The position numbers were made by a program, and so were the translations under genes. Shown here piece by piece: positions 11,507 through 22,084 of a stretch of 64,000 bases of DNA. The notes under the pieces were generated by a model. The model had not been told where the DNA came from. It did not search any database and saw nothing but the letters and a program-made list of their open reading frames with translations. The stretch is from assembly GCF_024323335.1 (NCBI RefSeq), contig NC_066583.1, positions 16,786,665-16,850,664 of the forward strand. Reading direction: 5' to 3'. Numbering within the stretch: the first letter of the stretch is position 1; each line of letters starts with the position of its first letter. Origin of the DNA: Lathyrus oleraceus (lineage: Eukaryota; Streptophyta; Magnoliopsida; Fabales; Fabaceae).

Positions 11507-12340
11507 AATCAAAGGAAAATAACTATCCCAAGCACCTCCCTGTTCCAAAACACAAGCTCTCAAAAGATCCTCTAGCGATTGAATCGTCCTTTCAGTCTGA
11601 CCATCTGTCGGTGGATGATAAGCAGAACTCAAACACAACTTTTTACCCAAAGCATGTTACAAACCTTCCCAAAATCTCGAAGTAAACCTCACATCCCTAT
11701 CTGACACAATGCTAGACGGCAGACCATGCAAACTGACAATTTTCTCAATATACAGCTTTGCAAGCCTCTCCATCGGATAATCCATTCTAATCGGAATAAA
11801 GTGAGCAGATTTCGTCAACCTGTCCATAATAACCCAAATAGCTTCACAATTACTCGGAGTCCTAGGTAAACCGTAAACAAAATCCATAGAAATACTATCC
11901 CATTTCCATTCAGGAATAGATAACGGTTGTAACAAACCAGACGGCTTCTAATGCTCAATCTTTGATTTCTGACAAATCAAACACGAATACATAAATTCCG
12001 CAATCTCTTTCTTCATACCAGGCCACTAAAACAATTTCCTTAAATCTTGATACATCTTAGTAGCACCAGGATGAATACTCAAACCACTACGATGTCCTTC
12101 ATCAAGACTCCTCTTTCTCAAATCCGAAACATCAGGAACACAAACTTTATCATGACACCTCATGAGACCATTCACATCAATCTGAAAATCACCACCTTTA
12201 CCTTGATTGATCAACGTCAATCGATCTACCAAAACCAAATCATATTTCTGACCTTCTCGAATCTCATCCAAAATTCCACTAGTAAGCTTTAACATACTAA
12301 GCTTCACTCCAAAAGAAGTCTTTTCACAAACCAAACTCAT
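11507..12340 (-). pseudogene. Chromovirus integrase (broken, truncated by the LARD insertion)
   Basis: Integrase would insert the cDNA into chromatin. The first part (12340-12026) carries the run HRSGLSIHPGATKMYQDLRKLF typical of the zinc-binding N-terminal domain. The second (11935-11657) holds the core strands with SISMDFV (first Asp) and [14 protein letters not shown] (second Asp). The QTDGQTER-like segment with the catalytic Glu is partly readable at 11507-11656 in a shifted, stop-bearing form. In-frame stops interrupt at about 12026, 11940 and 11657. The pieces up to 11657 share one reading frame, so decay is mainly by point change. The C-terminal part lies beyond the LARD and Ogre-like insertions and is not seen. 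Confidence 0.85.
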
Positions 12341-12349
12341 ATCTTGAAA

Positions 12350-13792
12350 TTATTCAAGAAAATCCAATTGTTGCACCATCAACATCGACATATGCAAAGA
12401 TTTTCTACTCAAAGCGTCGACCACAACATTCGCTTTACCAAGATGGTATTCAAAACCAAAATCATAATCCTTTAAGAATTCCAACCATCTCCTTTGCCTC
12501 ATATTCAACTCTTTCTGATTGAACAAATACTTCAAACTCTTGTGATCACTAAACACATCGAATCTCAACCCAAACAAATAATGTCTCAAAATCTTCAAAA
12601 CAAACACAACAACAGCTAATTCCAAATCATGAGTCGGATAATTCCTCTCATGCACTTTGAGTTTCCTTGAAGCATAAGCTACAACCTGTTGATTCTGCAT
12701 TAACATACTTCATAAACCCATCAAAGAAGTATCACAATACACAACAAATGGTTCTGATGGATTCGGTAAAATCAAAACAGGAGCAGTAGTCAATCTCCTC
12801 TTCAGCTCTTGAAAACTAGCTTCACACTGTGCAGTCCAAATGAAAGCTTGACCTTTCCTAGTCAACTGCGTTAACGGAAAAGATAACTTAGAAAAGCCTT
12901 CAATAAACTTTCGATAATAACTTACCAAACCAAGAAAACTATGAATCTCAGACACAGATTTTGGTGCTTCCCATTGAGATATAGGCTCAATCTTAGAAGG
13001 ATCAACTGAAATACCACCACTGGAGATCACACGGCCAAGGAAACTCACTTCCTTCAACCAAAACTCGCACTTTGAAAATTTGGCAAACAACTGCTTCTCT
13101 TTCAATACATATAAAATAATCCTCAAATGCTCAACATGATCCTCTTCACTCTTTGAATATATCAAAATATCATCGATAAACACAACAACAAACTTATCGA
13201 GATATTTATGAAAAATCCTATTCATGTACTACATAAATACACCAGGTGCATTCGTCACACCGAAAGGCATCACCGAATACTCATAGTGTCCATACCTTGT
13301 TCTAAAAGCAGTCTTCTGAATATCTTCAACTTTCACACGGATCTGATGATACCCAGACCTCAAATCAATCTTGCTAAACACACAAGCACCAACCAACTGA
13401 TCCATCAAATCATTAATCCTCGGAAGCGTATACTTATTCTTGATAGTAACCTTCAATTATCTGTAATCCACACACAACCTCATAGTACCTTCTTTCTTCT
13501 TAACTAACAACACAGGTGCATCCCACAATGACACACTCAGACGAATAAACCTCTTATCAAGCAAATCCTCTAGTTGACTCTTCAACTATTTCAACTCAGA
13601 TAGTGACATCCGATACGGAGCCATCGATATCGGACTAGTATCAGGAATCAAATCAATCGTGAACTCAACTTCATGTTCAGGCAGAAAATCGCTAACCTCA
13701 TCAGGAAACACTTCAGGAAAATCACGAACAACTAAAAATTCACCCATTCTTCCATTTTCACTAAGCTTCAAACTTTCCACCAACATAAACAC
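12350..13792 (-). pseudogene. Chromovirus reverse transcriptase and RNase H (broken)
   Basis: The protein would copy element RNA into DNA and degrade the RNA strand. In order on the minus strand: protease-RT linker (13792-13586, with VVRDFPEVFPDEV), RT fingers and palm (13456-13229, [13 protein letters not shown] and [10 protein letters not shown]), palm and thumb (13225-12710, FIDDILIYS with the catalytic Asp pair), and RNase H (12706-12350, [29 protein letters not shown] and VVDALSRK). Stops split it at about 13586, 13229, 12710 and 12350, yet all four pieces stay in the same frame. The family normally has one long pol frame, so this copy is dead. Confidence 0.9.
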
Positions 13793-13804
13793 TTCAGCAC
13801 CATC

Positions 13805-14365
13805 TCACACAGATTCATTCACTTGTTGAGTGGACAAGAATAAACCACCTTCCTTCTCAGGCTCAGGAAAAAGAACAGCTTTCGCAAAACAATTGATATA
13901 GACATGGTTGGCCCTTAACCAGTCCATTCCCAAAATAACATCAAGTTGACTCAATGGAAGACACACTAAATCAACTTCAAAATCTTTATCATAAATATTC
14001 AACGGACATTTCAAACAAACAGATGAAGTAGTAACTAAACCCATAGCCAGAGTATCAATAACCATGCTTCCACACATAACAAATAATTCAAGATTCAATC
14101 TCTTAGCACAATCCAAAGAAATAAAAGAATGCGTCGCACCGGTATCAATAATAGCAATCAAAGGCATATTATTAATAAAGCACGTACCTCGAATCAATCT
14201 CTCCTCAGCAGAAGTATCAGCACCGGACAATGCAAACACTTCCCCTTTGGCTTGCTCCTTCTTCAGCTTGTTGCACTTTGTACTAATGTGCCCTTGCTCA
14301 CCATAGTTGTAGCAAGTCACATTCGAACCAACTCTGCAATCAAAATTTATGACCTTGCTTGCCAC
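13805..14365 (-). pseudogene. Chromovirus gag C-terminus and aspartic protease (broken)
   Basis: The piece starts with a degenerate zinc knuckle (CYNYGEQGHISTKC, where a Tyr replaces the second Cys) and continues into the retropepsin active site IIDTGATHSFIS with catalytic Asp, then LPLSQLDVILGMDWL, the C-terminal protease motif. It would cleave the polyprotein. It is in a different frame from the gag piece upstream, so an indel lies near 14340-14365, and a stop near 13805 separates it from the RT linker. Confidence 0.88.
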
Positions 14366-15239
14366 ACTTGAAACAAGTCACATCTCCCTTAGGACACTCG
14401 GGAGCACGATGTCCCACAACACCATATCTGAAGCACTTGACAGGAGTGTGAGATACTCCCCCACTCGGCTTCTTGCTATCACCAACTTTTTTCTTGTCAT
14501 CATATGGCTTCCCTCGGAATTGCCCTTTTCCTTTCTTATCACGCAAGGACTTGTAATGAGCAGCACTTGCACGGATATCCTCATCATAGATCCTACTCTT
14601 GTTAACCAACTCAGAAAATCTCGTAATCTGTTGGTAACCCATTACCTTCTTGATATCAGGTCTCGAGACATTCACAAACTTAAGACACTTGGATCTCTCA
14701 GCATTAGCAGTATTGTAACGGGGACAACATTTGATCAACTCCTCAAACTTTGCAGCATACTCAGCTACGATACCATTACCTTGCTTCAACTCAAGGAATT
14801 CAATTTCCTTCTTTCCACGAACATCTTCTGGAAAATACTTCTCCAAAAAAGCATCACGGAAAAGTTCCCAAGTCACTTCAATGCCATCCTCATCAAATCT
14901 CTAAACAGTGTTGCGCCACCAATCCTCAGCTTCTTTCTCAAGCATATGAGTGCCAAACTACACCTTCTGCGCATCTGAACAGTTCATAACTCAAAAGATT
15001 TTATCAATCGCCTTCAACCACTCTTGAGCTTTGTCAAGTTCATGATCTCCTTCAAAAGTTGGTGGATTGTTCCTCTGGAACTTCCCCAAAGCACGAAACT
15101 CATCAGTATCACGCTCCCGATCACCAGCATTCATTTGCAGAATGGCACCGGCCAACAGGGTCAATTCCTCCGCAAGTGCATCATCATTCATTTCAGCAAC
15201 CATCTTCCTGCTACACCAACCAAATAACCATAACAACAA
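14340..15239 (-). pseudogene. Chromovirus gag (broken)
   Basis: Gag forms the virus-like particle and packages RNA. The N-terminal piece (15239-14991) contains FQRNNPPTFEGDHELDKAQE and WLKAID, typical of Tekay-type gag. After a stop, the second piece (14876-14340) holds WELFRDAFLEKYFP and the retrotransposon gag core. It ends in two zinc knuckles, one damaged (CFRYGVVGHRAPEC, Cys to Tyr) and one cut short (CFKCGKQGH). The two pieces share a frame. The start near 15200 is uncertain: the family start is probably close to MVAEMNDDAL. Confidence 0.85.
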
Positions 15240-15333
15240 GGATTATTAAACAAACCATATCGATTATGTCATACACACAAATCAGATACAACAGAATCAA
15301 ACAAATTCATAACCTGGCCGAATGACCGATCAT

Positions 15334-15345
15334 GCTCTGATACCA
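15334..15345 (-). other. Primer-binding site of the chromovirus (initiator tRNA-Met)
   Basis: The minus strand reads TGGTATCAGAGC, 4 bp inside the 5' LTR that begins at 15350. Confidence 0.9.
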
Positions 15346-15349
15346 CTAA

Positions 15350-16136
15350 TGTAACACCCCCAAACTACTACTACTACTCAAATATAACATACAATTGCAT
15401 AATCAGAGTAAATTAAAGCATTCATACACGAGGGCATCACATTTACTTCTGCCAGAAACAACACATGCCATGGTCACATACAAGTAACACAGATAATAAA
15501 TCAAAACCAAATAACCAACATACAAATTCACACAGCGTAATAATATCTCTCTTCATAAATAGTAAATAGTGATGATTCCCATAAGTCATCTACCATAAAA
15601 TATCGTTTTGGGCTCTAAGGCCAATCAACATCAAAACCAACATATCCAAATAATAAGAAAAAAGAGCACAACAATATCTCTCAACATCAAAACAAATACA
15701 AATAATCCCATAAACCCAAGTGTTACATGACCAGAGCACTATAGACTACCTAGTCAAAACACAATAAGAACTAGCCTCCGAATCTAATCCTTGTGCGAAG
15801 CACCACTATCTCCGGTACCTGAGCAATGTCACGATAGAACATCATTCCAACAGAAGGGTGAGAATTCATATCATTATAGAAAAACATAACAATATGAAAT
15901 GTATAACAAACATACATATATTATTAGAGTTCGTCACGCTTCATACAAACATGCATCATATCATCTTATTAAAGAATCACATGTTTATCATCATACGACA
16001 TGGCTCAACAATCCATAAGTATTCATTTATAAATACTAAACGATGTACAAAAGTCATATTTCACAACATACCGATTTTATGTACATATTATCATTCATCA
16101 TCATTTATAAATCATCATCAAATATGTATACAACTT
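15350..16136 (-). repeat. Chromovirus 5' LTR, inner (3') portion
   Basis: The piece begins TGTAACACCCCC beside the PBS and stops at the SIRE insertion. Its other portion is 24520-26335, which ends GGGGTGTTACA, the inverted match of the start. Small plus-strand ORFs here have no recognisable content. Confidence 0.85.
16132..16136. other. Target-site duplication AACTT, left copy (SIRE insertion)
   Basis: AACTT lies directly before TGAAATTCTAG and recurs at 24515-24519 after the other LTR. Confidence 0.92.
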
Positions 16137-17616
16137 TGAAATTCTAGTTATCAGACTTTCGATGTCACACGGGTTGTTATGACATCCAATTCTGCACAGA
16201 CAAGAATTATGCAGAACTTAAAAGTAAGTGCAGTAAATAACACAAGTAATTGTTTACCCAGTTCAGTCCAACATGACCTACGTCTGGGGGCTACCAAGCC
16301 AGGGAGAAAATCCACTATTAGTAGTATAAATTCAAAGCTAAACTCCCTCGTTTACAACTCTTCACTTAATCCCTACCCAATGCAATTTCAATCTTACACT
16401 AAGATCAGAGTTCCTACTCACTCCCCCTCAATCACCTCAGTGATTACTACCTTTAATCAATATTAAAGACAATTTTGAAGTCACACTTCAAACAACTCTT
16501 GATTGTGCTTAACAATTTTAATCAAGATATACAACACTCATGCTTAAAAGCTTAGAGTGACACAACACTTACAACTCAATGAACACCCTATACCAATGCA
16601 ATAATCTACGTGATAGTAGCTTGGCTTACAATATATGTCTAATACAAGACTCACAAAAATACAGCAGTGAAGTATGATGGACACACTAAATCTTCACGCC
16701 TCAAAATCCCCAGTTCTGAATGAAGGAATGACTTCCTTTTATATTGCAGCACTTGGGCGTTGTACTTGTATTCTCCTGAATTTATGGTCACGCGAGTTCC
16801 CCTAAATTCCATATCTAGGTTACTAACAAATAGGCTATTTGTTAGGTTCATTAAATGTAGCTTGGTTGTTGGTTTCCTGGATTTTCTCTCAGCTGTTGAA
16901 TCCCTGAAGAATAGCCTGAGAAAAATGCTGAAACAGAAAAACTAAACAACCTACAATTTAGCATATGCTGTCAGGAATGAATGTCACAACATTCAGCTTG
17001 ACATCAAGGACCATATGCTAAGTCTGTTTTTCCTGAAAACAGACTGTACAAATTTGCTGAACTGTACAGGACCAATCTGTCCATTCTACAGTAACAGCTA
17101 ACATTAATAAATGTCAAAGCATCCAATTTGAAATTTACACATTTAGCCTTAAGTCAGTTCTGTTATCCTCTTGAAGAACAGACTGAGAAACATACTGAAG
17201 TGTAGCAGAACACCACCCTGTCTATTGTTCAGTATATGATGTCAATGATGAATGTCATAACATCCAGTTTGACATTCAGACAGTAGGCCTTATGCCAGGT
17301 TTGGTATTTCCTTGATAACCAGACTGAAAATAAATACTGAGTTCTAACAGAACACCACTTGTTCTATTCCTCAGTATCTGCTGACAGGGATGAATGTCAC
17401 AACATCCAATTTGACATTCAATACATCCTGTATTAGCTAATCCTGCAGTAATCTACTCAAGTGTGTCATGACATCAGTCAAGACATCAGAGTACAGCTAG
17501 GTATTCTAACCTATAATGCAGTCACACAAACACCTCCACATCATGTCATGACATCAGTCAAGACATTGGAATCCAGCTAGTGTTTACCATACAATGCAAC
17601 CAATTAAACACCTACA
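16137..17616 (-). repeat. SIRE-type 3' LTR (left copy)
   Basis: The LTR is 1,480 bp, TGAAATTCTAG to CACCTACA. It carries the perfect hairpin at 17021-17045 and the ATGTCATGACAT palindrome at 17543-17554, plus a shorter version at 17464-17473. It shares blocks with the LARD LTRs but lacks their 24-bp array. Confidence 0.93.
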
Positions 17617-17630
17617 AACTCCCCCTTTGG
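17617..17630 (-). other. Polypurine tract of the SIRE-type element
   Basis: The minus strand reads CCAAAGGGGGAGTT, immediately upstream of the 3' LTR. A second similar tract lies near 17878-17890. Confidence 0.9.
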
Positions 17631-18293
17631 AAATTTTTTGGCTAAAACACTTTGATCTCACAACAGAGTCCATAGCAGCGGAAATCACACATCTAGCAGG
17701 AAATTGACCTAGCTAATACACTCAGAGTGGCAGCACACTCACACATATGGAAGTTAAATAAAAACTCCACAAGCCAGCACACATACAGAAGTTAAATAAA
17801 AACTTATAATTGCAGCACACACAACCTCTGTCTTGAATATCTGCAAAACAATCTGTTGTCCTGGGGTATCTCCTGTTACTCCCCCTTTTTGTCAAAAATG
17901 TTGCCAAAGCAACACTTTAAACTGCAGACCAATATTACACATAAATGACAGAATTACAGACTTGGTTTTACTTCACAGTTTCAACCAAGTTAACACCCAC
18001 TTGATCTTGCTTCACAGCTTTGATCAAGTAGTCACACACTTTTGCTTTACAGTAGGGACCACCATATCAGATGCCATGACTTTGTGTCTGACATCCAGAA
18101 CCACTCCTGCATGAACAGTGTCCTTGAACTCCTGCAGGTGCATAGGCTGCCTCAAGTTAGGATATCTCCTTAACCTCTTGTTGCCACACTTGTTGCAAGT
18201 GGCATAGCTATGATCTTTTGACCAATCAGAGCACACTTCCAATTGTTTAATAGGCAGAGATATTAAACAATACATCCCAAACATCATTGGTTG
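17631..18293 (-). mobile_element. 3' non-coding region of the SIRE-type element, with a short unexplained ORF
   Basis: The region between the pol stop and the PPT includes a minus-strand 87-codon ORF (18287-18024) containing CNKCGNKRLRRYPN. I do not recognise it. Some SIRE elements carry an env-like frame after pol, but nothing here (no signal peptide or membrane helix) supports that. The part nearest the PPT is shared with the LARD, around 6000-6540, arguing for conserved cis signals rather than coding. Confidence 0.6.
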
Positions 18294-18539
18294 CTATAAG
18301 TTCTCAGAGAGACATATTCCCAATTTGCCCCTTAAGTTTTCAAACTGAGTAGCATCCAGAGCCTTTGTAAATATGTCAGCCAGTTGGAGTTCAGTGGCTA
18401 CATGTTCCAGGGTAATCACTTTGTCTTCCACCAGATCTCTGATGAAGTGATGTCTAATGTCAATATGTTTGGTCCTGCTGTGTTGGATGGGATTCTTTGA
18501 GATATTGATGGCACTGAGATTATCACAGAACAATGTCAT
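18294..18539 (-). pseudogene. C-terminal RNase H fragment of the SIRE-type pol
   Basis: It reads LFCDNLSAINISKNPIQHSR, then TKHIDIRHHFIRDLV and ADIFTKALD, the standard C-terminus of Ty1/copia RNase H and pol. It is out of frame with the main pol ORF after a frameshift near 18814 and is further cut off by a stop at 18561-18563. The termination codon at 18294 looks like the natural end of pol. Confidence 0.88.
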
Positions 18540-18613
18540 GACATTTTGAGAGACATTATACTAAGTGAGCATCTGTTTCATCCAAACCAGTTGGGAACAA
18601 CTGCTTCCAGCAG

Positions 18614-21600
18614 CTATGTATTCAGCCTCTGCAGTGGACAGAGATACACAATTCTGCTTCTTGCTAAACCATGATATGAGAATGTCTCCCAAGAAGAAAC
18701 ATCCTCCTGATGTGCTTTTTCTGTCATCAGCACTTCCAGCCGAGTCAACATCACAGTATCCAAATAGGACAGGCTAAGAACCATGTGAGTACAGCATCCT
18801 ATAATCACAAGTCCCATGATGTACTTGAGGATCCTCTTAACTTGATTCAAGTGGCTCACTTTGGGCTCTGCTTGGTATCTAGCACACACTCCAACTGCAT
18901 AGGAAATGTCAGGTCTACTTGCAGTTAGATATAGAAGACTGCCTATCATGCTTCTATACAAACATTGATCAACACTGGGCCCTCCATCATCTTTGGTTAA
19001 CTTTAGATGAGTAGGATCAGGAGTTCTCTTGTGTCTAGCATTATGCATACCAAACTTCTTAACTATGTTTTTGGCATACTTGCTTTGGGAGAGAAACATA
19101 GAGTCCTCCATTTGGTTGACTTGCATTCCAAGAAAATAAGTCAGTTCCCCAACCAGACTCATTTCAAACTCAGATTGCATTTGGTGAACAAAATGTTTTA
19201 CCATTTGCTCTGACATTCCACCAAAAACTATATCATCCACATAGATTTGAGCAATCATGATTTTGCCGTCTTCATCCTTCACAAACAAGGTCTTATCTAT
19301 CCCACCTTTTCTGTATCCATTTGAGGTCAGAAATTCAGTCAACCTTTCATACCACGCTCTAGGTGCTTGCTTCAACCCATACAAGGCTTTCCTCAACTTG
19401 TACACATGCTTAGGTTGGTTAGGATCACAGAACCCTTTAGGTTGTTCAACATAGACTTCTTCATTTAAGTAGTCGTTCAAGAATGCACTCTTCACATCCA
19501 TCTGGAACAGTTTAAACTTCAGAATGCATGCTACACCTAACAACAATCTGATGGACTCAAGCCTAGCAACGAGTGCAAATGTCTCATCAAAATCAACCCC
19601 TTCAACTTGAGTATATCCTTGAGCTACTAGTATTGCTTTATTCCTAGTAATTACTCCTTTCTCATCAGACTTGTTTTTGTAGATCCACTTGGTACCAATG
19701 ACGTTGGTCCCTTCAGGACGTGGAACTAGCTCCCATACTTCATTCCTTTTAAACTGCTCAAGTTCAACTTGCATGGCTTCTTTCACATTCTTTGGTTCAA
19801 CCTTGGATACAAAACAGGAATTTGAGCTAATTCCTCTTGACCTGGTAGTCACACCACTATTGGGATCCCCTATGATAAGATCCTTAGGGTGGTCTTTCTG
19901 AATTCTGATAGATGGCATTTTGGTGGGTGCATCTACCTCACATTCAGGAGGAGTCTCCTGTACTTCTTCAGACTTGACTGGTATGTCTGTAGTAGTCTCA
20001 AGGAATGTTCCAACATCCTCTATGACATCGATTCCTTCCTCTTTATCATCCACAATAACATTTATGGATTCCATCAGGACATTGGTCATGTAGTTGAACA
20101 CTCTGTAAGCTCTGCTATTAGTTGAGTATCCTAGGAATATACCCTCATCACTTTTGGGATCCATTTTCCTTCTCTGTTCACGATCTGAGAGAATGTAGCA
20201 TTTACTTCCAAAGATATGAAAGTACTTCACAGTGGGTTTTTTGCCTTTCCATATTTCATACAGAGTGGAGGAGGTTCCTTTTCTCAAGGTGACTCTATTG
20301 TGAACATAGCAGGCGGTATTCATAGCTTCAGCCCAAAAGTGCATAGGGAGCTTCTTTGCATGAATCATAGCTCTGGCAAATTCTTGAATAGTTCTATTTT
20401 TTCTTTCAACTATCCCATTCTGCTGAGGAGTTATAGGAGAGGAGAACTCATGACTTATTCCTTCAGACGAGCAAAACTCATCAAACTTGGAATTTTTGAA
20501 CTCCGTACCATGATCACTCCTAATTCGGACAACACAATTGTCCTTTTCCCTTTGAAGTCTGATGCATAGGTCTTTGAAGACATCAAATGTATCTGACTTC
20601 TCTCTAATGAAGCTTATCCATGTGTATCTGGAATGGTCATCAACCACCACATATGCATATCTCTTTCCACCCAGACTTTCAACCTGCATAGGTCCCATTA
20701 AGTCCATGTGCAATAGTTCCAGAACTCTGGAAGTTGTAGGATGTCCCAGCTTCGGATGTGACATCTTGGTTTGCTTGCCCACCTGGCACTCTCCACAGAC
20801 TCTTCCTTCATCAATAAGCAGCTTTGGGATTCCTCTAACTGCTTCCTTGGATATGATCTTTTTCATTCCCCTTAAGTGTAGATGACCAAGGCGTCTATGC
20901 CACAGCTTCACCTCCTGTTCTTCCTTGGCAGAGGAGCACATTATGGAGAAGTTTGATAGCTTAGGTTCCCACAGATAGCAGTTATCTTTGGATCTGGATC
21001 CTCTCATAACTTCTTGATTATCTCCGTTTGTCACAACACATAGCTCCTTAGTGAACTGGACATAGTATCCTTGATCACACAGTTGGCTTATGCTGATGAG
21101 GTTGGCAGTCAGTCCTTTTACTAACAATACATTATTCAGTTCTGGGACTCCAGAGCAGTCCAGCTTACCCACACCTTTTATTTTTCCTTTAGCACCATCA
21201 CTAAAGGTCACATAACTGGTAGTGTGAGGTTGTATATCCACCAATATATTCTCCATACCAGTCATATGTCTTGAACAACCACTGTCAAAGTACCAGTCTT
21301 CTCTGGTAGATGCCCTTAAAGCTGTGTGAGCTAACCTAGCATACAATTGTCGCTTCTTGATGGGGACATAGTGCCTATATGTCTTATGCTTAGGCCTGAC
21401 ATGAGGGGCTTGGTTAGGGTAACCATGAAGCCTGTAGCAGAAGGCTTTTATATGGCCAAGCCTACCACAGTGGTGACATCTCCATTTCTGGAATTTCCTC
21501 TTCTGATGATTATTCATCCTGGTTCCCTGATGTTGAGACATTGGATGTGACCTCCGCTTGAGTTTCTGAACTTTAGCCTTTGGGCGTTTGAGTTCAGCTG

Positions 21601-22027
21601 AGGATTTTTTCACAAAGCCTAAACCAGATATGGTTCCAGACTTCTGTCCCACCTTTAGGATCTCTTCCAAGGTGTCAGTTCCTTTATTCAACATTCTGAT
21701 GGATTTAGTCATTTGATCCAGCTTGGAGGTCAGCAGGGTTATCTCACCATTTAGACCCTCTATGACTGTCAGATGCTTCTGTCTCTCATCTTCCAGCTCC
21801 TTGATGAGCTTCTTCTGCTTTTCTCCTTGTACACGCACTTCTGCACTGGTGACACATAGCTTCTTATAAGCTGCAGCCAGTTCATCAAAGGTCAGTTCAT
21901 CTGCACTTGAATCATCATCAGTGGCACAAACACTCGTTAGTGCAGTGACATGTTTAGCAGATTCTCCTTCAGATTCACTTCCAGAATCTCCCTCAGACCA
22001 TGTGATAGCTAGCCCCTTCTTTTGCAT
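18614..22027 (-). CDS. SIRE-type pol: zinc knuckle, protease, integrase, RT and part of RNase H
   Basis: This 1,137-codon frame is in the same frame as gag and would be its continuation but for one stop. Domains by residue: coiled-coil-like spacer about 60-120; zinc knuckle CHHCGRLGHIKAFC (184-197); protease DSGCSRHMTG with Asp248; integrase zinc site His377, His382, Cys411, Cys414 and catalytic Asp442, Asp505, Glu541 (DD35E spacing); RT with MDVKSAFL (Asp844) and YVDD at 929-932. From about residue 1072 (near 18814) the translation leaves the RNase H homology, showing a frameshift; the last ~65 residues are out of frame. The ORF's first Met is internal to the polyprotein, not a true start. 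RT Asp844, Asp931 and Asp932 are retained. Confidence 0.93.
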   Translation of the reverse strand: MQKKGLAITWSEGDSGSESEGESAKHVTALTSVCATDDDSSADELTFDELAAAYKKLCVTSAEVRVQGEKQKKLIKELEDERQKHLTVIEGLNGEITLLTSKLDQMTKSIRMLNKGTDTLEEILKVGQKSGTISGLGFVKKSSAELKRPKAKVQKLKRRSHPMSQHQGTRMNNHQKRKFQKWRCHHCGRLGHIKAFCYRLHGYPNQAPHVRPKHKTYRHYVPIKKRQLYARLAHTALRASTREDWYFDSGCSRHMTGMENILVDIQPHTTSYVTFSDGAKGKIKGVGKLDCSGVPELNNVLLVKGLTANLISISQLCDQGYYVQFTKELCVVTNGDNQEVMRGSRSKDNCYLWEPKLSNFSIMCSSAKEEQEVKLWHRRLGHLHLRGMKKIISKEAVRGIPKLLIDEGRVCGECQVGKQTKMSHPKLGHPTTSRVLELLHMDLMGPMQVESLGGKRYAYVVVDDHSRYTWISFIREKSDTFDVFKDLCIRLQREKDNCVVRIRSDHGTEFKNSKFDEFCSSEGISHEFSSPITPQQNGIVERKNRTIQEFARAMIHAKKLPMHFWAEAMNTACYVHNRVTLRKGTSSTLYEIWKGKKPTVKYFHIFGSKCYILSDREQRRKMDPKSDEGIFLGYSTNSRAYRVFNYMTNVLMESINVIVDDKEEGIDVIEDVGTFLETTTDIPVKSEEVQETPPECEVDAPTKMPSIRIQKDHPKDLIIGDPNSGVTTRSRGISSNSCFVSKVEPKNVKEAMQVELEQFKRNEVWELVPRPEGTNVIGTKWIYKNKSDEKGVITRNKAILVAQGYTQVEGVDFDETFALVARLESIRLLLGVACILKFKLFQMDVKSAFLNDYLNEEVYVEQPKGFCDPNQPKHVYKLRKALYGLKQAPRAWYERLTEFLTSNGYRKGGIDKTLFVKDEDGKIMIAQIYVDDIVFGGMSEQMVKHFVHQMQSEFEMSLVGELTYFLGMQVNQMEDSMFLSQSKYAKNIVKKFGMHNARHKRTPDPTHLKLTKDDGGPSVDQCLYRSMIGSLLYLTASRPDISYAVGVCARYQAEPKVSHLNQVKRILKYIMGLVIIGCCTHMVLSLSYLDTVMLTRLEVLMTEKAHQEDVSSWETFSYHGLARSRIVYLCPLQRLNT

Positions 22028-22084
22028 CTTGAGGTAAGTCGGGCATTCGGCTCTAATGTGTCCATAACCTTCACAACCATGACA

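Noticed and set aside
14349..14978. 209-codon plus-strand ORF
   Set aside because: Antisense shadow of the chromovirus gag pseudogene, whose motifs are clear on the minus strand.
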